Source: Albula goreensis
Lineage: Eukaryota; Chordata; Actinopteri; Albuliformes; Albulidae
Direction of reading: 5' to 3'
Length of the DNA: 64,000 bases
NCBI GenBank assembly: GCA_022829145.1
Contig: CM040748.1
Location: 3,418,501 to 3,482,500 of the forward strand
A model generated the notes under the pieces. The model did no database searches. It was not told where the DNA came from and saw only the letters and a program-made list of their open reading frames with translations. Of the stretch, positions 63,052 through 64,000 are shown piece after piece. The translations under genes and the position numbers were made by a program. Numbering within the stretch: position 1 is the first letter of the stretch; the number at the start of each line of letters is the position of its first letter.

Positions 63052-63258
63052 GCCTGCTCCCATCTGCAGTGTCTGGACATGACCGCTGCTCCCATCTGCA
63101 GTGTCTGATCTGCACACTCGGCCTGACCGCTGCTCCCATCTGCAGTGTCTGATCTGCACACTCGGCCTGACCGCTGCTCCCATCTGCAGTGTCTGATCTG
63201 CACACTCGGCCTGACCGCTGCTCCCATCTGCAGTGTCTGATCTGCACACTGGCTGACT
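63052..63258. repeat. 44-bp minisatellite, three identical full copies plus partial ones
   Basis: Full units start at 63083, 63127 and 63171 and look identical; a fourth starts at 63215 and diverges after CACT. A shortened unit precedes them at 63052. Each unit contains CTCCCATCTGCAGTGTCTG. Because 44 is not a multiple of three, each copy shifts frame. All three minus-strand frames happen to stay open (95-134 codons), which is a repeat artefact. Confidence 0.95.
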
Positions 63259-63329
63259 GTGGGAGGTAGCTGCACAAAACACGCAGGAGAAACATATATA
63301 CATATGCTAAAACATCACTAATTAGCTAA

Positions 63330-63402
63330 ACATCCTGAATTTCCCCCGGGATGAATAAAGTATCTATCTATCTATCTGTCTGTCTGTCTGTCTGTCTGTC
63401 TA
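63330..63402 (+). mobile_element. retroelement 3' tail with (TATC)n(TGTC)n
   Basis: CCTGAATTTCCCCCGGGATG runs into AATAAAGTATCTATC, then TATC units (63361-63376) and TGTC units (63377-63401). The string GGGATGAATAAAGTATCTATC is, from memory, the 3' end of a common teleost non-LTR retroelement. Upstream body sequence is not recognisable, consistent with a heavily 5'-truncated insertion. Confidence 0.7.
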
Positions 63403-63419
63403 AGGATATTTTCATTTTT

Positions 63420-63530
63420 ATGGATGCACTCATTGTACGGTTATTTAGTTGTATTTAGACTAGTATGGATGCACACACTTAACAGTTATTTGTTTGTATT
63501 TAGATTAGTATGGGTGTGTAGTTCATTGTG
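63420..63530. repeat. 45-base tandem duplication, about 2.3 copies
   Basis: ATGGATGCAC at 63420 recurs at 63465, and GTATTTAGACTAGT recurs as GTATTTAGATTAGT. A third partial copy begins near 63510 with ATGGGTG. The 15-codon period makes a short frame look like repeated peptide. Confidence 0.85.
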
Positions 63531-63866
63531 CATATTTAGTAATATAGGTAATAATATCGGTAATACAATTACCATGTTTTTTTTTTTTTTAACATCTGCC
63601 ATTTTTTAGATGTAAGATATGCCTGTATATCACTCAGGCCTCTGACTTTTTATGAGGCAGATTAATTAGTTCTATTAGTAATACTGGATGTCAACACTGG
63701 GGCCAGTATAATGATAAAATTGTATAAATACATCAATTGGAAACCTTCGGATTTTGTATAATTATAAATTGGTTCAAGTTTTCTGTTACGCTGCTGTAGT
63801 TAAGCCCTAGCATGATTCATACATTTAGGATATTCTCTTTCACACAGATTTTTAAAACATCCCCTC
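63531..63866. other. noncoding AT-rich DNA
   Basis: A T12 run lies near 63579-63590. Nothing else recognised. Confidence 0.5.
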
Positions 63867-63918
63867 TACACACACACACACACACAGACTTTCAGACACA
63901 CACACACACACACACACA
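63867..63918. repeat. (AC)n with GACTTTCAG interruption
   Basis: Two AC runs are separated by AGACTTTCAGAC. Confidence 0.93.
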
Positions 63919-64000
63919 AATGCACAGGTGCTGTTCTTGTTAACGTTATGAGTTATTAAGGGCTGTCACAATATTTGTGTATTAATATTGTGAGGGATTC

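Noticed and set aside
62891-63303. 95- to 134-codon repeat frames
   Set aside because: Three frames stay open over the same 44-bp repeat; this is a repeat artefact.
1-64000. Endogenous viral sequence, toxin genes or a bacterial-type operon
   Set aside because: No gag/pol/env-like frames, LTR pairs or prokaryotic gene spacing were seen.

Overview
The window reads as nuclear DNA of a ray-finned fish, most likely a teleost. It is AT-rich with CpG confined to a few islands. It carries many long (CA/GT)n arrays and several dispersed repeats that I recognise from teleost genomes: a '…GCTTATCCAGAG(T)GACT…' repeat near 4.4 kb, a '…TTCTAAGAGTGTA' miniature element near 40.3 kb, a 'GTAATC/ATTACAGATTAC' repeat near 29.7 kb, and a 'GGGATGAATAAAGTATCTATC' retroelement tail near 63.3 kb. 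The species cannot be named from the sequence.

I find no protein-coding gene and no recognisable RNA gene. Open reading frames are short. The long ones lie in tandem repeats: a Pro/His-rich frame at 55.9-57.2 kb, Thr/His or Cys/Val frames in CA/GT arrays, and frames in the 17-kb and 63-kb minisatellites. The window is therefore a gene desert or the inside of a very large intron. Several blocks of balanced composition with homeodomain, octamer, E-box, CRE or CTCF-like words look like candidate cis-regulatory elements. Conservation cannot be tested here, so all of these are low-confidence.

Layout. 0-8 kb: plain noncoding DNA with a CpG-dense patch (2.9-3.4 kb) and one dispersed repeat. 8-9.8 kb: enhancer-like block, a Z-DNA-prone GT array and a CA array. 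10-16.6 kb: noncoding, with candidate regulatory blocks at 10.1, 14.1 and 14.5 kb and a 274-bp compound GT array at 13.2 kb. 16.66-17.38 kb: a 254-bp Tigger/MER2-like miniature transposon followed by a 10-bp-unit minisatellite. 17.4-39 kb: long noncoding tract with microsatellites, poly-A/T runs, an old mobile-element remnant and several candidate regulatory blocks. 39.2-42.2 kb: CpG-rich patch with a CTCF-type core, two repeat remnants, a second CpG-dense patch and GT arrays. 42-55.9 kb: noncoding, with a G-quadruplex motif at 52.1 kb. 55.94-57.13 kb: a 1.2-kb C-rich minisatellite. 60.24-60.80 kb: the one convincing CpG island, with G-quadruplex motifs and a consensus splice donor, the best candidate for a transcription start in the window. 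63-64 kb: a 44-bp minisatellite, a retroelement tail with tetranucleotide repeats, a 45-bp duplication and a CA array.

The strongest single observation is the Tigger/MER2-like element. I know that family mainly from mammals, so a well-preserved relative in a fish genome raises horizontal transfer as a question. I saw no previously undescribed multi-gene system.
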